Assembly (NCBI RefSeq): GCF_012395185.1
Contig: NZ_JAAZTU010000004.1
Coordinates: 1-45,830, forward strand
DNA: 45,830 nt
DNA from: Vibrio aestuarianus
Lineage (GTDB): Bacteria; Pseudomonadota; Gammaproteobacteria; Enterobacterales; Vibrionaceae
Direction of reading: 5' to 3'
Notes under the pieces: model-generated
The model's database searches: none
Told to the model about the DNA's origin: nothing
What the model saw: the letters and a program-made list of their open reading frames with translations, nothing else
Made by a program: the position numbers and the translations under genes
Part shown: piece after piece, positions 7,243 to 15,249 of the stretch
Layout of the letters: each line of letters starts with the position of its first letter
Numbering within the stretch: the first letter of the stretch is position 1

Positions 7243-8526
7243 ATGAGCCTGTTTATGAGCCTAGTCGGTATGGTAGTGCTTCTTGCTATTGCATTTGCAT
7301 TCTCATCTAACCGTAAAGCTATCAATATCAGAACTGTGGGCGGCGCTTTTGCCATCCAATTTGCATTAGGTGCATTTGTTCTTTACGTACCTTGGGGCCG
7401 TGATCTTTTAAACGGTTTCTCAACTGGTGTATCTAACGTTATCAACTACGGTAACGATGGTTCATCATTCTTGTTCGGTGGTCTTGTTTCTAACAAGATG
7501 TTCGAAGTGTTCGGTGGTGGTGGTTTCATCTTCGCTTTCCGTGTTCTTCCTACACTGATCTTCTTCTCTGCACTTATTTCTGTACTTTACTACATCGGTG
7601 TTATGCAGTGGGTTATCAAGATTCTTGGTGGCGCGCTTCAAAAAGCTCTGGGTACTTCTCGTGCGGAATCAATGTCAGCTGCGGCAAACATTTTCGTAGG
7701 TCAAACTGAAGCACCACTTGTTGTTCGTCCGTTTGTACCTAAGATGACACAATCTGAACTATTCGCAGTAATGTGTGGTGGTCTTGCTTCTGTTGCTGGT
7801 GGTGTATTGGCTGGTTATGCTTCAATGGGTGTTCCTCTAGAGTACCTTGTTGCAGCATCATTTATGGCAGCACCTGGTGGTCTTCTATTTGCTAAGATTC
7901 TTCACCCAGAGACTGATAAGCCTCATGAAGATTTCGATGAAGCATTAGACGGCGGCGACGATAAGCCAGCTAACGTTATCGACGCAGCAGCGGGCGGTGC
8001 GGCATCTGGTCTACAACTAGCGCTAAACGTTGGTGCAATGTTGATTGCCTTCGTTGGTTTGATTGCTCTTGTTAACGGCATGTTGGGCGGTATCGGTGGT
8101 TGGTTCGGTATGCCTGAGCTAACTCTAGAGCTGATTCTAGGTTATGCATTCTCTCCACTAGCATTCCTTATCGGTGTGCCATGGGCTGAAGCGGTGACCG
8201 CTGGTTCATTCATCGGTCAGAAATTAGTGGTTAACGAATTCGTTGCTTACCTAAACTTCACACCTTACTTAGGTGAGAACGCGCAAGTTATTGCTGCAAC
8301 TGGTGAAGTGATGTCTGAGAAGACGACTGCAATTATTTCATTCGCTCTATGTGGTTTTGCGAACCTTTCTTCTATCGCAATCCTACTTGGTGGTCTTGGT
8401 AGCCTTGCTCCAAACCGTCGTAGCGATATTGCTCGTATGGGTATTAAAGCGGTACTTGCTGGTACGTTGTCTAACCTTATGGCAGCGACAATTGCAGGCT
8501 TCTGCTTAAGCCTAGCTGCGCTATAA
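7243..8526 (+). CDS. nupC: Concentrative nucleoside transporter (Na+-coupled)
   Basis: Inner-membrane CNT-family symporter importing nucleosides with sodium. The 427 aa product matches V. cholerae vcCNT almost throughout, including the substrate motif at residues 153-156 (GQTE), the preceding SAAANIFV, and the second half-site motif [18 protein letters not shown] near the C-terminus. The family's Nucleos_tra2_N, Gate and C-terminal regions are all present. The acidic loop after [11 protein letters not shown] is slightly longer than in vcCNT. ATG 7243 follows AAGGAAG. It is its own transcription unit with a CRP-type promoter and terminator, immediately upstream of the deo genes that catabolise the imported substrates. 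Confidence 0.96.
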   Translation: MSLFMSLVGMVVLLAIAFAFSSNRKAINIRTVGGAFAIQFALGAFVLYVPWGRDLLNGFSTGVSNVINYGNDGSSFLFGGLVSNKMFEVFGGGGFIFAFRVLPTLIFFSALISVLYYIGVMQWVIKILGGALQKALGTSRAESMSAAANIFVGQTEAPLVVRPFVPKMTQSELFAVMCGGLASVAGGVLAGYASMGVPLEYLVAASFMAAPGGLLFAKILHPETDKPHEDFDEALDGGDDKPANVIDAAAGGAASGLQLALNVGAMLIAFVGLIALVNGMLGGIGGWFGMPELTLELILGYAFSPLAFLIGVPWAEAVTAGSFIGQKLVVNEFVAYLNFTPYLGENAQVIAATGEVMSEKTTAIISFALCGFANLSSIAILLGGLGSLAPNRRSDIARMGIKAVLAGTLSNLMAATIAGFCLSLAAL

Positions 8527-8568
8527 TTTAGTTAGAAAGTAATTAATTTATAGACGCCATTTAATATC

Positions 8569-8602
8569 GCCCCGTAGCAAGAAATTGCTGCGGGGCTTTT
8601 TT
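8569..8602 (+). terminator. nupC intrinsic terminator
   Basis: GCCCCGTAGCA (8569-8579), loop AGAAAT, TGCTGCGGGGC (8586-8596) with one G-U pair, then T6. Confidence 0.93.
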
Positions 8603-8635
8603 GTTTCTGGGTTTAATTTCATTATTGAGCCATGC

Positions 8636-8675
8636 AAAAAAAGAGAGATAGTCTAAGGTTATTTAGACTCTTTTT
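8636..8675 (+). terminator. Second terminator-like hairpin after nupC
   Basis: AGTCTAA (8650-8656), loop GGTTAT, TTAGACT (8663-8669), followed by CTTTTT; the preceding AAAAAG can extend the stem across a bulge. It lies about 50 nt beyond the nupC terminator, so it is a back-up terminator or the end of a short transcript. Confidence 0.4.
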
Positions 8676-9055
8676 GAGATACAAACCGTTTGCTCTATGA
8701 ATGGTGCTACAGTTTTGTAGCGAAAATCTATACTGTATCGGTGAGATTAATTTTCAATGGAATATTGAAAGTTTTTAGCTAGCACTAATCAATACATGGA
8801 GTATGATCTGGAGCTAGGGCAACTGTGTTGCCTTGATATACGTTAGACACAGCAATAAAAGCTCAATATTGGAGCAACATTGTTTGTGCCATAGGCCAAA
8901 TTGGTACTGTGCGGTGACAGGGATAGCAATTGGAATGTTCAACATTCCGAGTCTTCAGGGAACCAAGTCCGTTCATTTGTGGCTACTGGGAAAAAGCGCA
9001 CCAACAACTCGCGTGCCAGTAGTGAACTATTTGAATATATTGATCGGAGATAGAA
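8676..9055 (+). promoter_or_regulatory. deo operon control region
   Basis: About 380 nt of non-coding DNA between the nupC terminators and deoC. It contains two perfect short palindromes: GGCAAC-TGT-GTTGCC (8818-8832) and GGAATGTT-C-AACATTCC (8932-8948). A further GCAACATTG (8873-8881) resembles the GCAAC half of the first. GTTGC/GCAAC cores resemble E. coli CytR half-sites (GTTGCATT), so these are candidate CytR or DeoR-type operators. A hairpin GCTACA-GTTT-TGTAGC lies at 8706-8721. I could not place a convincing promoter. Confidence 0.5.
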
Positions 9056-9832
9056 ATGAGCGATTTAAAAGCAGCAGCACTTCGTGCACTAAAATTGATG
9101 GATTTGACTACGCTAAACGATGATGACACAGACGCGAAAGTGATCGCCCTTTGTCATGATGCGAAAACAGCAGTAGGCAATACAGCTGCAATTTGTATTT
9201 ACCCTCGCTTTATTCCTATTGCTAAGAAGACACTTCGTGAGCAAGGCACACCAGAGATTCGTATTGCGACAGTAACGAACTTCCCTCATGGTAATGATGA
9301 TATTGAAATCGCAGTGGCTGAAACAAAAGCAGCTGTTGCGTATGGTGCTGATGAAGTCGATGTTGTTTTCCCTTACCGTGCATTAATCGCAGGTAACGAA
9401 CAAGTCGGTTTTGAGCTTGTTAAGCAATGTAAAGAAGCATGTGGCGATATCCTTTTGAAAGTGATTATCGAAACAGGTGAATTGAAAGAAGAAGCATTGA
9501 TCAAAAAAGCGTCGCAAATTTGTATTGAAGCTGGTGCTGACTTTATCAAAACTTCAACCGGTAAAGTGCCAGTGAATGCTACGCCAGAATACGCACGTAT
9601 GATGTTAGAAGTGATTCGTGATATGGGCGTTGCTAAAACCGTTGGCTTTAAACCAGCTGGTGGTGTTCGTACTGCAGAAGATGCGGCATTGTACCTCGCT
9701 ATGGCTGATGAGCTATTAGGTGCCGACTGGGCCGATAACATGCATTACCGTTTTGGTGCATCAAGTCTACTGACTAACCTTTTAAATACATTAGAAGTAA
9801 CAGACCAAACAGCAGATCCTGCCGCGTACTAA
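9056..9832 (+). CDS. deoC: Deoxyribose-phosphate aldolase
   Basis: Class I aldolase splitting 2-deoxyribose 5-phosphate to glyceraldehyde 3-phosphate and acetaldehyde. At 258 aa it matches E. coli DeoC (259 aa). The Schiff-base lysine lies in FIKTSTGK (about residue 167); [19 protein letters not shown] and [10 protein letters not shown] are the other active-site segments. ATG 9056 is preceded by CGGAG. It is the first gene of deoC-deoA-deoB-deoD, which together degrade nucleosides to sugar phosphates and free bases. Confidence 0.98.
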   Translation: MSDLKAAALRALKLMDLTTLNDDDTDAKVIALCHDAKTAVGNTAAICIYPRFIPIAKKTLREQGTPEIRIATVTNFPHGNDDIEIAVAETKAAVAYGADEVDVVFPYRALIAGNEQVGFELVKQCKEACGDILLKVIIETGELKEEALIKKASQICIEAGADFIKTSTGKVPVNATPEYARMMLEVIRDMGVAKTVGFKPAGGVRTAEDAALYLAMADELLGADWADNMHYRFGASSLLTNLLNTLEVTDQTADPAAY

Positions 9833-9944
9833 TCGTAGGTTACATCTGAACTGATAACAATAAGTCTGATTTGTGGGGCTGTTTTTATGGCTCCGCATTA
9901 CCTCTTTACCCTACTGACCAAAGCGTATTGCTTGGGAGGATCTA

Positions 9945-11273
9945 ATGTATTTACCACAAGAAATCATTCGTAAAAAACGTGACGGCGAAACACTTACCGC
10001 TGACGAAATTAACTTCTTTATTCAAGGCGTAGCAAAAAATACGGTATCTGAAGGTCAGATAGCTGCTTTTGCTATGACTATTTTCTTTAATGAAATGACC
10101 ATGCCAGAGCGCATTGCATTGACTTGTGCGATGCGCGATTCAGGCATGGTGATCGATTGGGACTACATGAACTTTGATGGCCCTATAGTCGATAAGCATT
10201 CAACTGGTGGTGTTGGTGATGTAACCTCACTAATGCTTGGCCCAATGGTAGCTGCTTGTGGCGGTTTTGTGCCGATGATTTCAGGCCGAGGGCTTGGCCA
10301 CACCGGTGGAACACTGGATAAATTGGAATCTATTCCTGGCTATAACATCACACCAACTAACGATGTTTTTGGTCAAGTGACGAAAGAGGCTGGGGTGGCG
10401 ATCATTGGTCAAACGGGTGATCTTGCTCCTGCGGATAAACGTGTGTATGCCACGCGTGATATTACGGCAACGGTGGACAATATTTCACTGATCACAGCCT
10501 CTATTCTCTCGAAAAAACTGGCAGCAGGTTTAGATTCTCTAGTGATGGATGTCAAAGTGGGTTCGGGCGCTTTCATGCCAACCTACGAAGCTTCTGAAGA
10601 GTTAGCGAAATCGATCGTTGCGGTAGCAAATGGTGCTGGCACCAAAACTACGGCTATTTTAACGGACATGAACCAAGTGTTAGCCTCTTCTGCGGGGAAT
10701 GCAGTTGAAGTGCGTGAAGCAGTTCGTTTCTTAACTGGAGAGTACCGTAACCCTCGCTTACTTGAAATTACCTTGGCTTCTTGTGCTGAAATGCTGGTAC
10801 TCGGTCACTTAGCGAAAGATAGCGATGAAGCACGCACTAAACTGATGGCGGTGCTCGATAACGGTAAAGCTGCGCAGTGCTTTGGCAAAATGGTCAAAGG
10901 TTTAGGCGGTCCTGCTGATTTCGTCGAAAATTATGATCATTACCTTGATAAAGCCGAGATCATTAAACCCGTTTACGCACTAGAAAGTGGTGTGGTATCG
11001 GCAATGGATACTCGTGTAATTGGTATGGCTGTTGTGGGCATGGGTGGCGGACGCCGCGTTGCAACAGACAGCATTGATTACGCGGTGGGTTTTGACCAAT
11101 TTATCCGTTTAGGCGAGGTCGCTGATAGCAACAAACCACTGGCTATGATTCATGCGCGTAATGAAGAGCAGTGGCAAGAGGCGGCAAAAGCCTTACAAAA
11201 CGCCATTAAAGTGGGCGGAGAATATACACCAACACCAGATGTTTACCGTCAAATTCGTGCAGAAGACGTGTAA
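9945..11273 (+). CDS. deoA: Thymidine phosphorylase
   Basis: Phosphorolyses thymidine or deoxyuridine to the base and 2-deoxyribose 1-phosphate. The 442 aa product is the family length and shows the nucleoside phosphorylase signature [16 protein letters not shown], phosphate-binding [10 protein letters not shown] (about residues 82-91), and [24 protein letters not shown] ribosome site precedes ATG 9945. The 112 nt gap after deoC has no obvious terminator, so it is co-transcribed. Its product is converted by DeoB. Confidence 0.98.
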   Translation: MYLPQEIIRKKRDGETLTADEINFFIQGVAKNTVSEGQIAAFAMTIFFNEMTMPERIALTCAMRDSGMVIDWDYMNFDGPIVDKHSTGGVGDVTSLMLGPMVAACGGFVPMISGRGLGHTGGTLDKLESIPGYNITPTNDVFGQVTKEAGVAIIGQTGDLAPADKRVYATRDITATVDNISLITASILSKKLAAGLDSLVMDVKVGSGAFMPTYEASEELAKSIVAVANGAGTKTTAILTDMNQVLASSAGNAVEVREAVRFLTGEYRNPRLLEITLASCAEMLVLGHLAKDSDEARTKLMAVLDNGKAAQCFGKMVKGLGGPADFVENYDHYLDKAEIIKPVYALESGVVSAMDTRVIGMAVVGMGGGRRVATDSIDYAVGFDQFIRLGEVADSNKPLAMIHARNEEQWQEAAKALQNAIKVGGEYTPTPDVYRQIRAEDV

Positions 11274-11293
11274 CACGCTGGTTGGAGAGAGCA

Positions 11294-12514
11294 ATGAAAA
11301 GAGCATTTATTTTAGTATTAGATTCATTTGGTATTGGCGAAGCGGCAGACGCAGAAAAGTTCGGTGATGTCGGTTCAGATACGCTTGGCCACATTGCAGA
11401 GCAATGTGCAAAAGGCGATGCAGATAATGCAGACCGTAAAGGGGCGTTAACCTTACCAAACTTATCCAAATTAGGTTTGGCGATGGCTCACAAAGAGTCA
11501 ACTGGGCGTTTTGCTCCAGGGTTGGATGCCAACGCTGAGATTATTGGTGCCTATGGCCATGCGGCAGAGTTGTCATCAGGTAAAGATACGCCATCAGGTC
11601 ACTGGGAAATTGCCGGCGTGCCTGTGCTGTTTGAATGGGGCTACTTTAGCGATAAGCAAAACAGCTTCCCCAAAGAGCTTACTGACCGAATTCTAAAGCG
11701 TGCTAACCTTCCTGGCTTTTTGGGTAACTGCCATGCTTCTGGTACGCAAGTATTAGATGATTTAGGCGAAGAACACATGAAGACGGGCATGCCGATTTTC
11801 TATACGTCTGCTGATTCAGTATTCCAAATTGCTTGTCATGAAGAAACGTTTGGTCTTGATCGTTTACTTGAACTTTGCCAAATCGCTCGTGAAGAATTGG
11901 AAGATTACAACATTGGTCGCGTTATCGCTCGTCCATTCATTGGCCCTAAAGCGGGAGAGTTTGCGCGTACCGGCAACCGTCGTGATCTTTCTTTAGAGCC
12001 ACCTGCGGCTACTGTGTTGCAAAAATTGGTTGATGAGAAACAAGGCAACGTCGTTTCTATTGGTAAAATTGCCGATATCTATGCCAACTGCGGTATTACG
12101 AAAAAAGTAAAAGCAACAGGTATTCCTGCGTTGTTTGATGCAACTTTAGAGCAAATTAAAGTTGCGGAAGATAACACCATTGTCTTTACTAACTTTGTTG
12201 ATTTCGACTCAGCTTATGGCCACCGTCGCGATGTGGCAGGTTATGCGGCTGCACTTGAATATTTTGATAATCGTCTGCCAGAAGTATTGGCGCTTATGGA
12301 AGAAGACGACATCCTCATCCTAACGGCGGATCACGGTTGTGACCCAACTTGGCCGGGTACGGATCATACTCGTGAGCACATTCCTGTATTAGTGTATGGC
12401 CAAAAAGTGGCTGCAGGATCGTTGGGCTGTCGTGATACCTTCGCAGACATCGGTCAATCTATCGCGCAGTACTTTGGTACTTCGGCAATGGATTATGGTA
12501 AGAACTTTCTTTAA
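11294..12514 (+). CDS. deoB: Phosphopentomutase
   Basis: Mn2+-dependent alkaline-phosphatase-superfamily mutase interconverting (deoxy)ribose 1- and 5-phosphates, feeding DeoC. 406 aa, as in E. coli (407). It starts [20 protein letters not shown], with the metal-binding Asp near residue 10; [10 protein letters not shown] holds the phosphorylated Thr; [20 protein letters not shown] carries the other metal ligands. ATG 11294 is placed 8 nt after GGAGAG; an upstream TTG at 11282 would swallow that ribosome site. It starts only 20 nt after deoA. Confidence 0.97.
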   Translation: MKRAFILVLDSFGIGEAADAEKFGDVGSDTLGHIAEQCAKGDADNADRKGALTLPNLSKLGLAMAHKESTGRFAPGLDANAEIIGAYGHAAELSSGKDTPSGHWEIAGVPVLFEWGYFSDKQNSFPKELTDRILKRANLPGFLGNCHASGTQVLDDLGEEHMKTGMPIFYTSADSVFQIACHEETFGLDRLLELCQIAREELEDYNIGRVIARPFIGPKAGEFARTGNRRDLSLEPPAATVLQKLVDEKQGNVVSIGKIADIYANCGITKKVKATGIPALFDATLEQIKVAEDNTIVFTNFVDFDSAYGHRRDVAGYAAALEYFDNRLPEVLALMEEDDILILTADHGCDPTWPGTDHTREHIPVLVYGQKVAAGSLGCRDTFADIGQSIAQYFGTSAMDYGKNFL

Positions 12515-12537
12515 GTGCTCATTGCATTTTTGAATAT

Positions 12538-12561
12538 GAATAGAGAGGGTACTCTCTATTC
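12538..12561 (+). promoter_or_regulatory. Intercistronic stem-loop between deoB and deoD
   Basis: GAATAGAGAG (12538-12547), tetraloop GGTA, CTCTCTATTC (12552-12561): ten perfect base pairs. It is followed only by TTTCGTC, not a full T-run. It may be an mRNA-stabilising or processing hairpin, or a partial attenuator lowering or uncoupling deoD expression. Confidence 0.6.
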
Positions 12562-12592
12562 TTTCGTCAATTTTAGATAAAGGATATTTTCA

Positions 12593-13312
12593 ATGGCAAC
12601 TCCACATATTAACGCGGAAATGGGTGCATTCGCTGACGTCGTTTTAATGCCTGGTGACCCACTTCGTGCAAAATACATTGCAGAAACTTTCCTCGATGAT
12701 GTCGTTCAAGTGTGCGATGTTCGTAACATGTTTGGTTACACTGGCACTTATAAAGGCCGTAAAATTTCAGTAATGGGACATGGTATGGGTATTCCATCAT
12801 GTTCTATCTATGTGACCGAGCTGATTAAAGACTTTGGTGTGAAAAAGGTTATCCGTGTTGGTAGCTGTGGCGCAGTAAGTGAAGACATCAAAGTACGTGA
12901 TGTCGTGATCGGCATGGGCGCATGTACGGATTCAAAAGTGAACCGTATTCGCTTCAAAGATCACGATTTCGCTGCAATAGCCGATTACAAAATGGTAAAG
13001 GCGGCTGAAGAAGCAGCAACGGCTCGTGGCATTGATGTCAAAGTAGGCAACCTATTTTCAGCTGAGCTTTTCTACACACCTGATCCAGAAATGTTTGATG
13101 TGATGGATAAGTACGGCATTGTTGGTGTGGAAATGGAAGCGGCAGGTATTTATGGTGTTGCTGCTGAATACGGCGCAAAAGCATTGACGATTTGTACCGT
13201 ATCTGATCATATCAAAACAGGTGAACAAACGACTTCAGAGGAGCGTCAAAACACCTTTAATGAGATGATTGAAATAGCCTTAGATTCAGTATTAATTGGT
13301 GATGCACAGTAA
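12593..13312 (+). CDS. deoD: Purine-nucleoside phosphorylase (DeoD type)
   Basis: Hexameric bacterial PNP that phosphorolyses purine (deoxy)nucleosides to the base and (deoxy)ribose 1-phosphate. 239 aa, identical in length to E. coli DeoD. Motifs: [27 protein letters not shown] at the N-terminus, [24 protein letters not shown] (phosphate), [14 protein letters not shown] (ribose and base) and TVSDHI (catalytic Asp). ATG 12593 follows AAAGGA. It is the last gene of the deo cluster, ended by the terminator at 13354-13386. Confidence 0.98.
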   Translation: MATPHINAEMGAFADVVLMPGDPLRAKYIAETFLDDVVQVCDVRNMFGYTGTYKGRKISVMGHGMGIPSCSIYVTELIKDFGVKKVIRVGSCGAVSEDIKVRDVVIGMGACTDSKVNRIRFKDHDFAAIADYKMVKAAEEAATARGIDVKVGNLFSAELFYTPDPEMFDVMDKYGIVGVEMEAAGIYGVAAEYGAKALTICTVSDHIKTGEQTTSEERQNTFNEMIEIALDSVLIGDAQ

Positions 13313-13353
13313 TTAATGTGCTCTGATTAAGATCTTTAATCATTAGCTCAAAT

Positions 13354-13386
13354 AAAAAACCTCAGCGTTAACACTGAGGTTTTTTT
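13354..13386. terminator. Bidirectional terminator deoD / ytjB
   Basis: AAAAAACCTCAG (13354-13365) pairs with CTGAGGTTTTTT (13374-13385), with an A-run on one side and a T-run on the other, between two convergent genes. Confidence 0.93.
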
Positions 13387-13404
13387 ATCGCTACATATTG
13401 ATGG

Positions 13405-14019
13405 TTAAGAGAGGTCATCAACATTTTGTAGTAACAGGTTTTCGCCTTTATTTTTCGGTTTACGGCGTAGTACTAACGTAAGTAACACTCCGCTGACAAA
13501 ACTGGTTAGCAGCATCAGATACATATAGCGATCGCTTTTTCTGTAGTGGTGGTCCGAAATAGCAGTAACCTTGCCAGTTTCAAAGGTTATACGGACAAAA
13601 CCAATAATGCTACCGTCGTGGTAAACGGGCTCTACAAGTTGCTGACGGCCGATGCGAGCGGTTTCCAGCGGTGTATCTAGCCCTAACACTTCCCTAACGC
13701 TTAGCGCACTTTCGCTGGCAGCGAGCTTGATACCTTCTGCATCATAAATGGTGGCATCAAACACTAAGCTGTCTTGCGCCAACTGGTTGGTTAATGCAAG
13801 TAAGCGCTCTTGGTCTTGTTCGGCAATCATGCTACCTGCTGATAGCGAGGCTTGTGAAATGAGCACATTAGTGAGCGTCTCTAGCTGGTTGGCTTGAATT
13901 CGTTCATTTCCTTTGCTGATCACGACACTATTTTGTACGGTAAAGAAAAACATCCCGGCTAAGAAAACAACCGTGATCACGCGGATTGCGACACGAAATG
14001 AAAATAATGAGCCATCCAT
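13405..14019 (-). CDS. ytjB: YtjB/Smp-type membrane protein
   Basis: A 204 aa inner-membrane protein with one transmembrane segment near the N-terminus (ITVVFLAGMFFF), a periplasmic domain of about 130 residues (including VFDATIYDAEGIKLAAS and QLVEPVYHDGSIIGFVRI) and a second transmembrane segment near the end (MLLTSFVSGVLLTLVL). This layout and its divergent pairing with serB match E. coli YtjB (Smp, once labelled a haemolysin-like virulence factor). The periplasmic fold looks sensor-like, but the function is not established. I chose ATG 14019 (TTAGG upstream) over an in-frame ATG 14055 and TTG 14082, which lack good ribosome sites. Confidence 0.8.
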   Translation of the reverse strand: MDGSLFSFRVAIRVITVVFLAGMFFFTVQNSVVISKGNERIQANQLETLTNVLISQASLSAGSMIAEQDQERLLALTNQLAQDSLVFDATIYDAEGIKLAASESALSVREVLGLDTPLETARIGRQQLVEPVYHDGSIIGFVRITFETGKVTAISDHHYRKSDRYMYLMLLTSFVSGVLLTLVLRRKPKNKGENLLLQNVDDLS

Positions 14020-14205
14020 AATCAACCTAACGGAATTAATTGAAACTTTGCCCATATTGATACTTGCGTTTTTAAATTGCAATAGGGTAACGTCTTGCTA
14101 ATAGAGCCTGATGAGAGATACTCGAAATAAAATAAAGTGGCGATCAATTTTTTTGATGACACCTTGTTCATTGAGGCTGAAAGCATTAACTAAGGAATGA
14201 TAAAC

Positions 14206-15186
14206 ATGGATGCGCTAAAAACCTTGCCAATTAAAAGGCATACCACACTACTTAACCGTTTACCTGAGACTCGTTTCTCTTCTCAATTAGATAAATCTAA
14301 AGCGAGCTGGATTATTTTCGCACCGTATTTATCGACCCAATGTTTTGATGATATTGACTTCTTTACCGGATATTACAATCCGGTGCTTGATATGTGGAAG
14401 GTCGGTCACTACGAAGTCGCGTTAATGGCGGGGAAGTTCACTAGTGAACATGAAAAGGTTTTACAAGGTCTTGAAATCGACTATGCGCGCTTAAATGAAG
14501 TGCCTGACTTATCGAAACCGGGTCTTATTGTGATGGATATGGATTCAACGGCTATTCAAATTGAATGTATTGATGAGATTGCCAAGTTAGCCGGGGTTGG
14601 AGACGAGGTTGCTGAAGTGACAGAGCGAGCGATGCAGGGGGAGTTAGATTTTGAGCAAAGCCTGCGCCAGCGGGTAGCTAAGCTCGCCGGAGCGGATGAA
14701 TCGATTCTTGAAAGTGTACGCTCCACATTGCCTTACATGCCAGATCTCAAAGAATTTGTTGCCACTTTAAATGCATTGGGCTGGAAAACGGCGATAGCAT
14801 CGGGCGGTTTTACCTATTTCTCGGACTATTTAAAAGAGGTTTTACAGCTCGATCATGCTCAATCAAATACGCTTGAAATTATAGACGGCAAGCTAACAGG
14901 CAAGGTGTTAGGCGATGTTGTCTCTGCTCAAACCAAGGCTGATATATTGCATGAACTCGCCGAAAAATATGATATTGAAGTGCACAATACAGTGGCAGTC
15001 GGTGATGGTGCTAATGACTTAGTAATGATGTCAGCCGCTGGGTTGGGGGTGGCTTATCATGCAAAACCGAAAGTAGAAGCACAAGCGCAAAGCGCAGTGC
15101 GTTATGCTGGTTTGGGGGGCGTGTTGTGTATTCTTTCTGCTGAACTGGTCAAAAAACAAAAAATCAGTTGGCAAGCGAAGCCTTAG
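14206..15186 (+). CDS. serB: Phosphoserine phosphatase
   Basis: HAD-superfamily enzyme catalysing the last step of L-serine synthesis. The 326 aa product has an N-terminal ACT-like regulatory part (about 1-105) and the HAD domain: motif I DMDSTAIQIEC with nucleophile Asp111 and Asp113, motif II IASGGFTYF, and motif IV VGDGANDLVMM. Length and the opening (MDAL..LPIK) resemble V. cholerae SerB as I recall it. The ribosome site AAGGA lies 9 nt before ATG 14206; the in-frame ATG at 14197 directly abuts it and is too close. Divergent from ytjB, as in E. coli. Confidence 0.96.
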   Translation: MDALKTLPIKRHTTLLNRLPETRFSSQLDKSKASWIIFAPYLSTQCFDDIDFFTGYYNPVLDMWKVGHYEVALMAGKFTSEHEKVLQGLEIDYARLNEVPDLSKPGLIVMDMDSTAIQIECIDEIAKLAGVGDEVAEVTERAMQGELDFEQSLRQRVAKLAGADESILESVRSTLPYMPDLKEFVATLNALGWKTAIASGGFTYFSDYLKEVLQLDHAQSNTLEIIDGKLTGKVLGDVVSAQTKADILHELAEKYDIEVHNTVAVGDGANDLVMMSAAGLGVAYHAKPKVEAQAQSAVRYAGLGGVLCILSAELVKKQKISWQAKP

Positions 15187-15208
15187 TCTGTTGTCGTTAT
15201 TAATGATG

Positions 15209-15249
15209 AAAAGAGCGCAGAAAACAGCGCAGAAAACAGCGCTCTTTTT
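15209..15249. terminator. Bidirectional terminator with a duplicated loop unit
   Basis: AAAAGAGCGC (15209-15218) pairs with GCGCTCTTTT (15239-15248). The loop is made of a 12-nt unit, AGAAAACAGCGC, present twice in tandem (15219-15230 and 15231-15242), so the descending arm is offered in two registers. It separates convergent serB and the PilZ gene. Confidence 0.85.

Noticed and set aside
8833..9123. 96-codon frame upstream of and overlapping deoC
   Set aside because: Overlaps the deoC start in another frame, no ribosome site, and spans the operator-like palindromes.
9373..9741. 122-codon frame antisense to deoC
   Set aside because: Lies wholly inside deoC, which has clear function-specific motifs; Ser/Pro/Ala-rich translation typical of an antisense shadow.
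13405..14082. Longer start (TTG 14082) for the YtjB protein
   Set aside because: A TTG with no ribosome site; ATG 14019 has TTAGG and places the membrane segment as in the family.
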